Assembly: GCF_947496855.1 (NCBI RefSeq)
Contig: NZ_CANMED010000002.1
Coordinates: 434,001-498,000 of the forward strand
DNA: 64,000 nucleotides
Direction of reading: 5' to 3'
Source of the DNA: an uncultured Aquimarina sp.
GTDB lineage: Bacteria > Bacteroidota > Bacteroidia > Flavobacteriales > Flavobacteriaceae
The translations under genes were made by a program, and so were the position numbers. Below are positions 54,538 through 62,625 of this stretch, in pieces (positions within the stretch are counted from its first letter, which is position 1; every line of letters begins with the position of its first letter). The notes under the pieces were generated by a model. It had not been told where the DNA came from. It made no database searches and saw only the letters and a list, made by a program, of their open reading frames with translations.

Positions 54538-55847
54538 ACTGAATGGTTTGATAGGTAATCTTTTAGCCAGCACGCAGTTTTTTTCATTTTTCTATTCAGT
54601 GTAATTTTATCCAAACTAATTATTCCGAATTTGGGGATAAACCCTTCCGCCCATTCAAAATTATCCACAAGAGTCCAAAGTAATATTCCTTGTAGATTAA
54701 TTCCTTTATCGGAAATCTTTTTCATACACTCAATTACCTTTTTGTAATATTCTATTCGTTTAGTATCATCTTCTTTTTCTGATAACGCCATTCCACATTC
54801 TGATAGCCATAGAGGTTTTTCTGAATCGTACGTTGAGAATCTTTCTAAAAAATACTGTATCCCATCTGGATATGTTTCCCACCCCATAACAGAAACAGGA
54901 ACTTTTCTTTTACTTGGCTTAATAAGTACACTCCCTAAATAAGGGATATACCAAGCACTTTTAACTACCTCTCTCGTGTACGTTTGAATTCCCCAAAAAT
55001 CAAAATCAACTTTCATTTCTTCCATATCCCCTTGCTGCACGTATTTCTTAATTCTTTTTACTAAAGGAAGTTCTTTTTCTGGGTATCCCAAACCTATATA
55101 AGGTTCTATACACAAACGATTCATTAATGCGTCGATTCTTTTAGCAGCATTCAGGTCTTTTTTTTTATTTGAGTGTGATTCAATTTTAGTACAACTAACG
55201 GCAGTTCCAACTTTTATTTCTTTCTTACCCTTTAAAACCCTGTAACCTTTTGCTTGAGCCAATAGAATATGATGAATACTAGCGCTAAAATTTTTAACCC
55301 CTCGTTTACCAGGCGCATGTATTCCCAAAAAATATCCTGCACCTATACAAACGATAGCTTCATTAATCAATATCCAGTTTTTTACTCGGTCGACAAAATA
55401 AAATTTAAGTACATTAATATAATTCTCATAATCAGTAATTACTTCTCTGTTTCTCCAACCTCCTTTATCCTGCAGCCTCTGAGGCAAATCCCAGTGATAT
55501 GTTGTAACCCAAGGTTCTATGCCAACTTCTAAACAATAATCAATTATTTTATCATAAAATGCTATTCCTTTTTTGTTGATTACTCCTGATCCATTAGGTA
55601 AAATTCTTGACCAAGAAATAGAAAAACGAAAAATTTTTAACCCAATTTCAACTGATAAATCAATATCTTCTTTATACCGTTCGTAAAAATTTGTTGCAAC
55701 TTGATTATTAGTTCTATCCTTAATGTTTTTTGATTTCTTAGTAAATGAATCCCATATAGAAAGACCTCTACCATCTTTATCAAAAGCTCCTTCAGTCTGG
55801 GCAGCTGCAGTTGTTACTCCCCAAATAAGATGATCAATATTATTCAT
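54534..55847 (-). CDS. Glycoside hydrolase family 1 protein
   Basis: The 437-residue TIM-barrel enzyme is of the beta-glucosidase type. It has IWDSFTKK and IGLKIFRFSISWSRILPNG near the N-terminus. The acid/base Glu is in WILINEAIV, where the usual NEP reads NEA. The nucleophile Glu is in LWLSECGMAL, where the usual TENG reads SECG. Both catalytic acids are kept while the surrounding motif residues differ, so the substrate may not be a simple beta-glucoside. No signal peptide is seen, so it acts in the cytoplasm. Confidence 0.88.
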   Translation of the reverse strand: MNNIDHLIWGVTTAAAQTEGAFDKDGRGLSIWDSFTKKSKNIKDRTNNQVATNFYERYKEDIDLSVEIGLKIFRFSISWSRILPNGSGVINKKGIAFYDKIIDYCLEVGIEPWVTTYHWDLPQRLQDKGGWRNREVITDYENYINVLKFYFVDRVKNWILINEAIVCIGAGYFLGIHAPGKRGVKNFSASIHHILLAQAKGYRVLKGKKEIKVGTAVSCTKIESHSNKKKDLNAAKRIDALMNRLCIEPYIGLGYPEKELPLVKRIKKYVQQGDMEEMKVDFDFWGIQTYTREVVKSAWYIPYLGSVLIKPSKRKVPVSVMGWETYPDGIQYFLERFSTYDSEKPLWLSECGMALSEKEDDTKRIEYYKKVIECMKKISDKGINLQGILLWTLVDNFEWAEGFIPKFGIISLDKITLNRKMKKTACWLKDYLSNHSV

Positions 55848-55881
55848 TAATAAATAGAATTCAACGAAAGAATATATATTA

Positions 55882-55986
55882 ATGCTTAAACAAGCTCTTC
55901 TTGATAATTGGAAATATAATGAAGAAAATTACCTGTTGGATATTATACATCAACTTGGTAAAAAAATGGACTACGTTATTATTTAA
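55882..55986 (+). CDS. Possible small protein or gene remnant, 34 residues
   Basis: An ATG frame reads MLKQALLDNWKYNEENYLLD and ends GKKMDYVII. The composition looks like ordinary protein rather than chance AT-rich sequence. No promoter or ribosome site is obvious. It could be the leftover of a larger gene or a true small protein; no family is recognised. Confidence 0.25.
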   Translation: MLKQALLDNWKYNEENYLLDIIHQLGKKMDYVII

Positions 55987-56128
55987 TTTATCAACTAACA
56001 TAATAATGGTTTTGATTTTTAAATTTAAAAAAACACATTCCAAATATGTTTACCTAAATATTATCATAATGTTATGATCCGTTTTTTATTTTTTTATTGG
56101 TTATAGATACAATAAATATCGTTTTATG

Positions 56129-56136
56129 TACTTTTG
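56129..56136 (+). promoter_or_regulatory. Candidate -7 box of gldA
   Basis: TACTTTTG fits TAnnTTTG, 29 bp before the gldA ATG. No TTG lies at the expected -33 distance. Confidence 0.5.
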
Positions 56137-56165
56137 AACATAACGAGTAGTTATAATATATATTT

Positions 56166-57059
56166 ATGTCAATTTCAGTTTCAAATATTACGAAAATATA
56201 TGATGATCAAAATGCCTTGAAAGAAGTTTCTTTTGAGATAAAAGAAGGAGAAATTGTTGGTTTTTTAGGTCCTAATGGAGCCGGAAAATCAACAATGATG
56301 AAAATCTTAACCACGTATTTGGATCCTTCTGGGGGTAAAGCGTTAGTAAACGGCTTTGATATAAACACGCAACCAATTGATGTACAAAGGAGTGTTGGTT
56401 ATCTTCCAGAACACAACCCTTTATATTTAGAAATGTATGTAAGAGAATATTTATCTTTTAACGCTCAGGTTTACAAAACTTCGAAATCAAGAATAGAAGA
56501 AATCATTAAGTTAACTGGCCTTACGCCAGAATCCAATAAAAAAATAAGCCAACTATCTAAAGGGTATCGCCAACGTGTAGGATTAGCGTGTGCATTACTT
56601 CACGATCCAAAAGTTTTGATCCTTGATGAACCTACTACAGGTCTTGATCCAAATCAACTAGTAGAGATTAGAGAACTCATAAAATCCGTTGGGAAGGAAA
56701 AAACCGTTTTTCTTTCCACACATATCATGCAAGAAGTAGAAGCCATGTGTGATCGGGTTATTATAATTGATAAAGGTGAAATCGTTGCTGATAAAAATTT
56801 AAATGAAATGACTGATCAAATGGATCAACTAATAGAAGTTGAGTTTGATTACAGAGTAGAAGAAGCATTTTTATCAAAATTTGATCACATAAAAGACGTA
56901 AAAAACATAAATGGATTTATCTATCAACTAACGTTTGATACTACAACTGATATGAGATCAGCTGTTTTTGACTTTGCACATGATAATCAGTTGAAGATTC
57001 TTCAACTTTCGAGAAAAAATATAAACTTAGAAAGCTTATTTAGAGAATTAACTAAATAA
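56166..57059 (+). CDS. gldA: Gliding motility ABC transporter ATP-binding protein GldA
   Basis: The 297-residue ABC ATPase has Walker A GFLGPNGAGKSTMMKIL at about 33-49, signature LSKGYRQRVGLACALL at about 136-151, and Walker B VLILDEPTTGLDP. The protein is most like GldA, which with the membrane proteins GldF and GldG is needed for gliding in Flavobacterium. gldF and gldG are not in this window. It ends 16 bp from a convergent response-regulator gene. Confidence 0.9.
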   Translation: MSISVSNITKIYDDQNALKEVSFEIKEGEIVGFLGPNGAGKSTMMKILTTYLDPSGGKALVNGFDINTQPIDVQRSVGYLPEHNPLYLEMYVREYLSFNAQVYKTSKSRIEEIIKLTGLTPESNKKISQLSKGYRQRVGLACALLHDPKVLILDEPTTGLDPNQLVEIRELIKSVGKEKTVFLSTHIMQEVEAMCDRVIIIDKGEIVADKNLNEMTDQMDQLIEVEFDYRVEEAFLSKFDHIKDVKNINGFIYQLTFDTTTDMRSAVFDFAHDNQLKILQLSRKNINLESLFRELTK

Positions 57060-57075
57060 CATATTTTAATTAACA

Positions 57076-57480
57076 TTAAAAAGCATTTTCAAAGTCGTAT
57101 AAAACTTCCTTTAATTTTGCTACGGATATAGGTTTTACGATGTAGTCACTAACTCCTTCAAATGACTTAGCCCTTAAAACATCTTCAGGATCAACAGATG
57201 AGGAAACAACATAAATAAGTATTTCCTTCTCACAAGGTATTTTAACAAACTCGTCTAGAAATTGCCACCCATCTAATATTGGCATATTTAAATCCAATAA
57301 AATAACATCTGGCAACTTTTCTTTTGCAGAAATAATTGCTCTCAAATTATTTAATGCTTCTTGTCCATTTTTAAAAACCATGATTCCTTCACAAAAGTCA
57401 ATTAACTGCATAACTTTTTTGATCCCAAAAACAAAAATAGGATCATCATCTATAACACAAGCAATATCAATTCTTCTCAT
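57076..57480 (-). CDS. Single-domain response regulator
   Basis: The 134-residue receiver domain has no output domain. The acid cluster is CVIDDDPIFVFG (Asp12-14), the phospho-acceptor Asp is in DVILLDLNMPILDG (near residue 64), and the Lys is in DYIVKPIS. Its start overlaps the end of the PAS histidine kinase gene by 14 bp, so it is very likely the kinase partner. Confidence 0.92.
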   Translation of the reverse strand: MRRIDIACVIDDDPIFVFGIKKVMQLIDFCEGIMVFKNGQEALNNLRAIISAKEKLPDVILLDLNMPILDGWQFLDEFVKIPCEKEILIYVVSSSVDPEDVLRAKSFEGVSDYIVKPISVAKLKEVLYDFENAF

Positions 57481-59398
57481 ACTTCATATAAATTTTAAAA
57501 GTTGTTCCTTTATTAACTATACTAGTCACTTCTATTTTACCTCCAATTGCTTCTACTTGATTTTTAGTAATAAACAATCCAATTCCTCTGGCATTCTCGA
57601 TATTAGGGTGAAATGTTTTATACATACCAAATAATTTAGATCTGTGCTTATTCAAATCGATGCCCAGTCCATTATCCTCTATAGACAACACTACATAATT
57701 ATTATTTTTAATAGCACTAAGGGTAATATGGTTTTTTCTTTCCTTTGATCTATACTTGATACCGTTTGTTATAAAGTTAAGCAGTATACTATCTAAATAA
57801 GCTGGAACAGCCAATACATCTAAATCATTACTAACTAAATTATTAATTTCTACTTTAGACTCTAGCGCTATAGCAGAAACACCTCTTACTACTTCGTCAA
57901 TAACATCTTTTAGACCTATTGGCACCAAACTTTTATCTAAAGAAGTATTAATTAAGACTACTTCATTTAGATGAGATATAGTATCAGAAAGATTACTCGA
58001 AGCTGTTTTAAAAAGTTTAATAATTTCATTATCCTCTATTTCTGGATTCTCCTGTAAGAACAAGTCTAATAACATTTCGAAATTTCCTGAATGGGATTTA
58101 AGGTTATGAGAAACGATATGCGCAAAGTTTTTTAATCTTCTATTCTGATCTTCAGCTATTTTTAATAGTGATTTTAGCTCTTTTTTTCTTTTAACCTCTG
58201 TTATATCCGAAGTATGAATTACTAGTCCTCCAACTTTATTTTCATTAGAATACCAAGGACATAGTTCCCAAGATAACCATTGTACGGTTCCATCCTTTCT
58301 TTCGATACATTCTTCTTCATTCTTAAAAGTTTCTCCTTCAAAACATTTTTGGAAATTAGATTCCCATTTTTTTGCTATTTCAGGTAGCACTTCAAAATGT
58401 GATTTTCCGATAATATTTTTATTTTTAATATTATACACCTCAAACCATTTTTTTGAAGCTGCCAGGTAGTTCATGTTTGTATCAAACATAGCAATTGCAC
58501 TTGGCGTTTGCTCTATAAACAGTCTATTCCGTTCAAAATCTTTTTTATTTTTGGTTATTTCTTGATGCGATCCTAATACCCATTCTGGATTTCCTTTTTC
58601 ATACCAACTCACCACTTTACCCTTAGTCAATACCCAGACATAATCTCCATTTTTATGTTTCATCCTGACTTCACATTCATAAATGGATGTCTTTCCTTCA
58701 AAATGTTCTTGTAAACACAGATTAGACTTCTTAACATCATCAGGATGTGCATATTTAAACCAAGTATCTATAGAAATTGGTTCTAATTCGGAAAGAGAAT
58801 ATCCAATAATCCCTGCCCATCTTTCACCAAAAATTGTTTCTCCTGTTTGTGCATTCCACTGCCAAGTGCCCAAATCTGTACCGTCGATTATATGTTCAAA
58901 AAAAGCTGACTTAAGCCTAAGTTCTTCTTCTCTTATTTTAATATCAGTAATATCAGTATGCGCTCCTAACATTTTAATAGGCTTCCCATCTTTATCTCTT
59001 AACATCATCCCTCTGCATCGAACCCACACGGTATGACCTAATTTGTGTCTAAATCTAACTATTTGATCATAGGGATAAGTAGGATCTTCTGCGTGACTTG
59101 CAAAATTAGCATATACATTTTTTAAGTCTTCTTTAAATACAATATCCTGCCAAGAATCTACTTTATGCGGCATCTTTTTAGGATCATATCCAAATGTTGT
59201 CCAATAACTTGAGTTCATCCATACATTTTCTGGATCTAATAGGTCCCAAAACCACAATCCATCTAACGCCCCTAATTGTAAAAAATCGAATATTGAACTA
59301 TCCTTTTTGACTAGACCGTATAATTCTTTCTTTAAATAATGTTCCCTACTATCCAAAACTGGATCTATATATTTTTTTAGTTTCATTGTCGTATTCAT
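57467..59398 (-). CDS. PAS-domain sensor histidine kinase, soluble
   Basis: The 643-residue kinase has no membrane helix. Three PAS/PAC units can be traced at about 40-155, 165-285 and 290-405 (each ending in the HTDIT / HQEIT / HTSDIT pattern). The HisKA region carries the His in HIVSHNLKSHSGNFEML, a form common in Bacteroidota kinases. The ATPase has NFITNGIKYRS (N box), IEDNGLGID (G1) and ARGIGLFITKNQVEAIGGK (G2). The signal sensed is unknown and would be cytoplasmic. The receiver protein at 57076-57480 overlaps its 3' end. Confidence 0.93.
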   Translation of the reverse strand: MNTTMKLKKYIDPVLDSREHYLKKELYGLVKKDSSIFDFLQLGALDGLWFWDLLDPENVWMNSSYWTTFGYDPKKMPHKVDSWQDIVFKEDLKNVYANFASHAEDPTYPYDQIVRFRHKLGHTVWVRCRGMMLRDKDGKPIKMLGAHTDITDIKIREEELRLKSAFFEHIIDGTDLGTWQWNAQTGETIFGERWAGIIGYSLSELEPISIDTWFKYAHPDDVKKSNLCLQEHFEGKTSIYECEVRMKHKNGDYVWVLTKGKVVSWYEKGNPEWVLGSHQEITKNKKDFERNRLFIEQTPSAIAMFDTNMNYLAASKKWFEVYNIKNKNIIGKSHFEVLPEIAKKWESNFQKCFEGETFKNEEECIERKDGTVQWLSWELCPWYSNENKVGGLVIHTSDITEVKRKKELKSLLKIAEDQNRRLKNFAHIVSHNLKSHSGNFEMLLDLFLQENPEIEDNEIIKLFKTASSNLSDTISHLNEVVLINTSLDKSLVPIGLKDVIDEVVRGVSAIALESKVEINNLVSNDLDVLAVPAYLDSILLNFITNGIKYRSKERKNHITLSAIKNNNYVVLSIEDNGLGIDLNKHRSKLFGMYKTFHPNIENARGIGLFITKNQVEAIGGKIEVTSIVNKGTTFKIYMKYEKN

Positions 59399-59633
59399 TT
59401 TATTATAAGAGAAGGGGTATTTCTATTAGAAGGGTTACTTAAATTTATGAATTATTAACCACATTACTCAATAAAAAAGACACAATATTTTTACGGTATT
59501 AATGTAAAAATTTCCCATAAAAAATCTAAAAAAAAACATACTAATTGAAACAAAAAATAACACAGAACTCCTTTTAAACATAAAGTTAAGAGAACCCTAT
59601 TCACGGAGATAGAACAAAAAAAGTTTCACAAAA

Positions 59634-59655
59634 AAAAAGAGAATATTCCCTTTTT
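59634..59655 (-). terminator. Intrinsic terminator after the DUF2807 gene
   Basis: AAAAAGGGA / TCTCTTTTT (one G-T pair) forms a hairpin on the minus strand and runs into further T residues, 16 bp past the stop at 59671. Confidence 0.55.
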
Positions 59656-59670
59656 AAACAGAAATATAAT

Positions 59671-60420
59671 TTATTGAAATATCAATCTACCGGTAAAAAA
59701 CTCTTCAACCTCTATTATTGAAGGTCTATTTGCAGAAATAACGTCTCCAGTACTTAATATTTCTCCTTTAATAGATTGCAGTGGATTTACAATAACTTTG
59801 TTGGTACCTCGGTGTTTTATCTTTACATTTTCGGCGATTAAATCAGCTCCTTCAAATCTTCCAGTACCAGAAGCTATTGTAATGGTTAAACTATTGGTAG
59901 TACCGCTAAGAAAAAATGAAGCTATATTATTACCAACAACAGTTAATTTTTCATTGCCGACTTGCATAGTAAAGGTTCCTGTGGTATTCCCTCCATTATC
60001 TTCAATAAAATCTTCAGAAACTAAACTCAATAATGGGTATGACAATACTCCATCTGATGAAATGTCATATTGCGTAGCACTTCGTATTTGCGTTATATTG
60101 GGGGCGGTTATATATATCTTTGTCTGATTAAAATCTCTTACAAAATTACAATCATTTGTGTTTTCTAATATCAAACGATCTCCTTCTACAACTGCCGACA
60201 CTTCATCTAACAAGTTGTCACCTGTTTCTATAATAACAGAAGTAGTCTCTCCTTCTTTTATTATTAATTCAATATTAGGAAGTACTAGAATCCTACTAAA
60301 ATCAGAAACTTCAACCTCTTTACGAACAATATCACCTGTTCTTTGAAAACAGTCTAAAGCATTTTCCGTATCGCAAGCGATTACCAAAAACATTAATACT
60401 ATAAGGGTCATTCTTTTCAT
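59671..60420 (-). CDS. DUF2807 (head GIN domain) lipoprotein
   Basis: The 249-residue protein has a lipoprotein signal (MTLIVLMFLVIAC, lipobox IAC) and then a beta-helix-like body with the repeating pattern of DUF2807 proteins (VSDFSRILVLPNIELIIKEG, YDISSDGVLSYPLLSL, GTGRFEGADLIAENVKIKHRGTNKVIV). The family is widespread in Bacteroidota and has no known function. It overlaps the end of the PagL-like barrel gene by 4 bp, so the two are an operon. Confidence 0.88.
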   Translation of the reverse strand: MKRMTLIVLMFLVIACDTENALDCFQRTGDIVRKEVEVSDFSRILVLPNIELIIKEGETTSVIIETGDNLLDEVSAVVEGDRLILENTNDCNFVRDFNQTKIYITAPNITQIRSATQYDISSDGVLSYPLLSLVSEDFIEDNGGNTTGTFTMQVGNEKLTVVGNNIASFFLSGTTNSLTITIASGTGRFEGADLIAENVKIKHRGTNKVIVNPLQSIKGEILSTGDVISANRPSIIEVEEFFTGRLIFQ

Positions 60421-61511
60421 AATCTGTATCCAAGTGAAAACTCTACGGCTTCAGCCTTAGCCGCATGAGACCTAACTGTAATTGATCCGAATATATTTTT
60501 ATTGAAATAATATCGTGCTCCGAAACGATTATATACCTGTCCCTCAAAATCATAGGGATAATAGACATAATAACCTAACTGAGTAAGTATTGATAATTTA
60601 TTAATCCTTAATTCGTGTCCTAAAAACACTCCAACTCTCTTTGAATCTTCATCACCTGTAGTTCCATCTCTAAAATCACCTGTAGATCTAAAATCTATAA
60701 ACCTTTCCAGAGCTTCAGAAAAAAATAATTCTGCTCCTAACTGAATGCTGCTTTTTTTATTTAATCGTTTATCTGCAAAAGCTGCTATCGTATAAAACGG
60801 ATATTGGCCAGCCCCCACAACATCACTCTCGTTAACTCCTCCACGAAAAATAAATCCATAACCTATAGATTGTGATCCTCTAACTTCTCCTTTTTCCTTT
60901 TCAACATATTCTGGATGTTCATCATCCAATAAATAATTAAGACCAATATTAAAAACAAAGGTATTCGTGCTTTTATTGGGTGCTTTAAAATTCGCATTAG
61001 AATAATGAATAACTCCTAATCCTGTTTGTAGGCCAAGTCCACCTATTATATTTTCTCTTTTTAGATTTAACATAGCAAAAGTAGAACTCATAAAATGAGA
61101 ACCATAGGCTACATTTCTAAAGTTATTATCCTCATCGTAAGGATTTGTTGTATACCCTAACCCTTGACCTAGTCGTAGCATCAAAACACGTTTGAAGAAA
61201 TAAAAATTATAATGCGCATAAAGCCCATAATTTTCACCTAAAAACTCATTATCCATATTTTGATAGATAAACGATACACCATAATCTGGAGAATTATACA
61301 ATCGTTGCCATTCCTTATTTCCAAAAGTTTTTCGATTTACAGAAAGAATAACTCCTGATGGATGTCCTGTAATCAAATGTGATATATCAGGATTATGCTT
61401 TAGAATAGTTCCGTAGAAGTTACTAACATCAAAACTATAATACTTCTTATCCTCTTGGGAATGTATAGAATACCCTAGAAGTATAAATAATAAACAAATG
61501 CTTTTTTTCAT
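60417..61511 (-). CDS. Acyloxyacyl hydrolase / PagL-like outer-membrane barrel
   Basis: The 364-residue protein has a signal peptide (SICLLFILLGYSIHSQ) and a beta-barrel made of short strands. Within it GVIHYSNANFKAP (near residue 173) carries the His-x-Ser pair used by lipid A 3-O-deacylases of the PagL type. An EFSLGY stretch at the end could supply the Glu. It would remove acyl chains from lipopolysaccharide in the outer membrane. PagL itself is about 150-170 residues, so this protein is roughly double. A TACATTTG box at 61517-61524 precedes the ATG. Confidence 0.78.
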   Translation of the reverse strand: MKKSICLLFILLGYSIHSQEDKKYYSFDVSNFYGTILKHNPDISHLITGHPSGVILSVNRKTFGNKEWQRLYNSPDYGVSFIYQNMDNEFLGENYGLYAHYNFYFFKRVLMLRLGQGLGYTTNPYDEDNNFRNVAYGSHFMSSTFAMLNLKRENIIGGLGLQTGLGVIHYSNANFKAPNKSTNTFVFNIGLNYLLDDEHPEYVEKEKGEVRGSQSIGYGFIFRGGVNESDVVGAGQYPFYTIAAFADKRLNKKSSIQLGAELFFSEALERFIDFRSTGDFRDGTTGDEDSKRVGVFLGHELRINKLSILTQLGYYVYYPYDFEGQVYNRFGARYYFNKNIFGSITVRSHAAKAEAVEFSLGYRL

Positions 61512-61516
61512 TCTGG

Positions 61517-61524
61517 CAAATGTA
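61517..61524 (-). promoter_or_regulatory. Candidate -7 box of the PagL-like gene
   Basis: TACATTTG fits TAnnTTTG but is only 5 bp before the ATG, giving at most a very short leader. Confidence 0.35.
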
Positions 61525-61557
61525 GCAATACCTTTTCAAAAAAACCTAAGCTTAACT

Positions 61558-62511
61558 TTAGAATACTTCTGCAGCTATTTTTCTGATATTATCGGATTTC
61601 CCCATAGAATAGTAATGTAACACTGGCACTCCATATTCCATCAACTCCTTGGATTGTTGTATAGCGAATTCAATTCCTACTTCTCTAATTTCTTTATTTG
61701 TTTTACAATTTTCTACTGCTCTTACTAATTCATCTGGCATATCCAATTTAAAAACTTGTGGTAGTAGTTGTAAATGTCTTGCTACTGCGACTGGTTTGAT
61801 CCCTGGGATTATAGGAACATTAATTCCTGCTTCTCTGGCTTTTTCTACAAAAGCAAAATATCTTTTATTATCAAAAAACATTTGTGTTACTACATAATCC
61901 GCACCTGCATCCACTTTATCTTTTAATCTTCTAATATCAGAATCCACGGATGGAGCTTCCATATGTTTCTCTGGATATCCTGCTACTCCTATGCAAAAAT
62001 CAGATTGATTATCACTTTCAATTACTTCATGCAGAAATCGTCCGTCATTCATATTTACGATTTGTTCCACCAATTCATTGGCATAACAATGTCCTCCTTT
62101 TGTTGGGTTAAAATACTTTTCTTCCTTCATAGCATCCCCACGTAAAGCCATCACATTATCAATCCCCAAATAATGACAATCCACCAGCAAATACTCAGTT
62201 TCTTCTTTTGTAAAACCACCACAAAGCACATGCGGAATAGTATCTACATTATATTTATGAGTTATTGATGCACAGATTCCAACAGTCCCTGGACGCATAC
62301 GAGTTAACTTTTTATCTAATAAGCCTTCTCGATCGATATAAATAAATTCTTCTCTTGAAGTAGTCACATCAATAAAAGGAGGATTAAATTCCATTAATGG
62401 ATCAATATTATCATAAAGTTCCTGTATGCTTCTCCCTTTCTGTGGCGGTATTAATTCAAAAGAAAATAATGTTTTTCCTTTTGCTTTTTTTATATGATCT
62501 GTAACCTTCAT
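61558..62511 (-). CDS. metF: Methylenetetrahydrofolate reductase
   Basis: The 317-residue flavin enzyme makes 5-methyltetrahydrofolate, the methyl donor used by methionine synthase. It has FSFELIPPQKG near residue 16 with the key Glu, FIDVTTSREEF, NVMALRGDAMKEEK, and ADYVVTQMFFDNKRYFAFV, then VPIIPGIKPVAVARHLQLLP. It follows the 3' part of metH by 114 bp on the same strand, so the two consecutive steps of methionine synthesis are side by side. Confidence 0.96.
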   Translation of the reverse strand: MKVTDHIKKAKGKTLFSFELIPPQKGRSIQELYDNIDPLMEFNPPFIDVTTSREEFIYIDREGLLDKKLTRMRPGTVGICASITHKYNVDTIPHVLCGGFTKEETEYLLVDCHYLGIDNVMALRGDAMKEEKYFNPTKGGHCYANELVEQIVNMNDGRFLHEVIESDNQSDFCIGVAGYPEKHMEAPSVDSDIRRLKDKVDAGADYVVTQMFFDNKRYFAFVEKAREAGINVPIIPGIKPVAVARHLQLLPQVFKLDMPDELVRAVENCKTNKEIREVGIEFAIQQSKELMEYGVPVLHYYSMGKSDNIRKIAAEVF

Positions 62512-62625
62512 TTAGTTTATAATTCTTAGTTGGTATTCTTATTATTTTATAGTGATCGCAGTTCTATCCCTCATACAATTCATTACGGGGTATTCAAACC
62601 TTCAATATCATCATCTCTATTTAAT

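Larger units (their letters stand above)
55848..56165. other. Intergenic region with a small plus-strand frame
   Basis: This 318-bp stretch between the GH1 gene and gldA holds a possible 34-codon frame (55882-55986) and, near its end, the TACTTTTG box of gldA. Nothing else is recognised. Confidence 0.4.
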
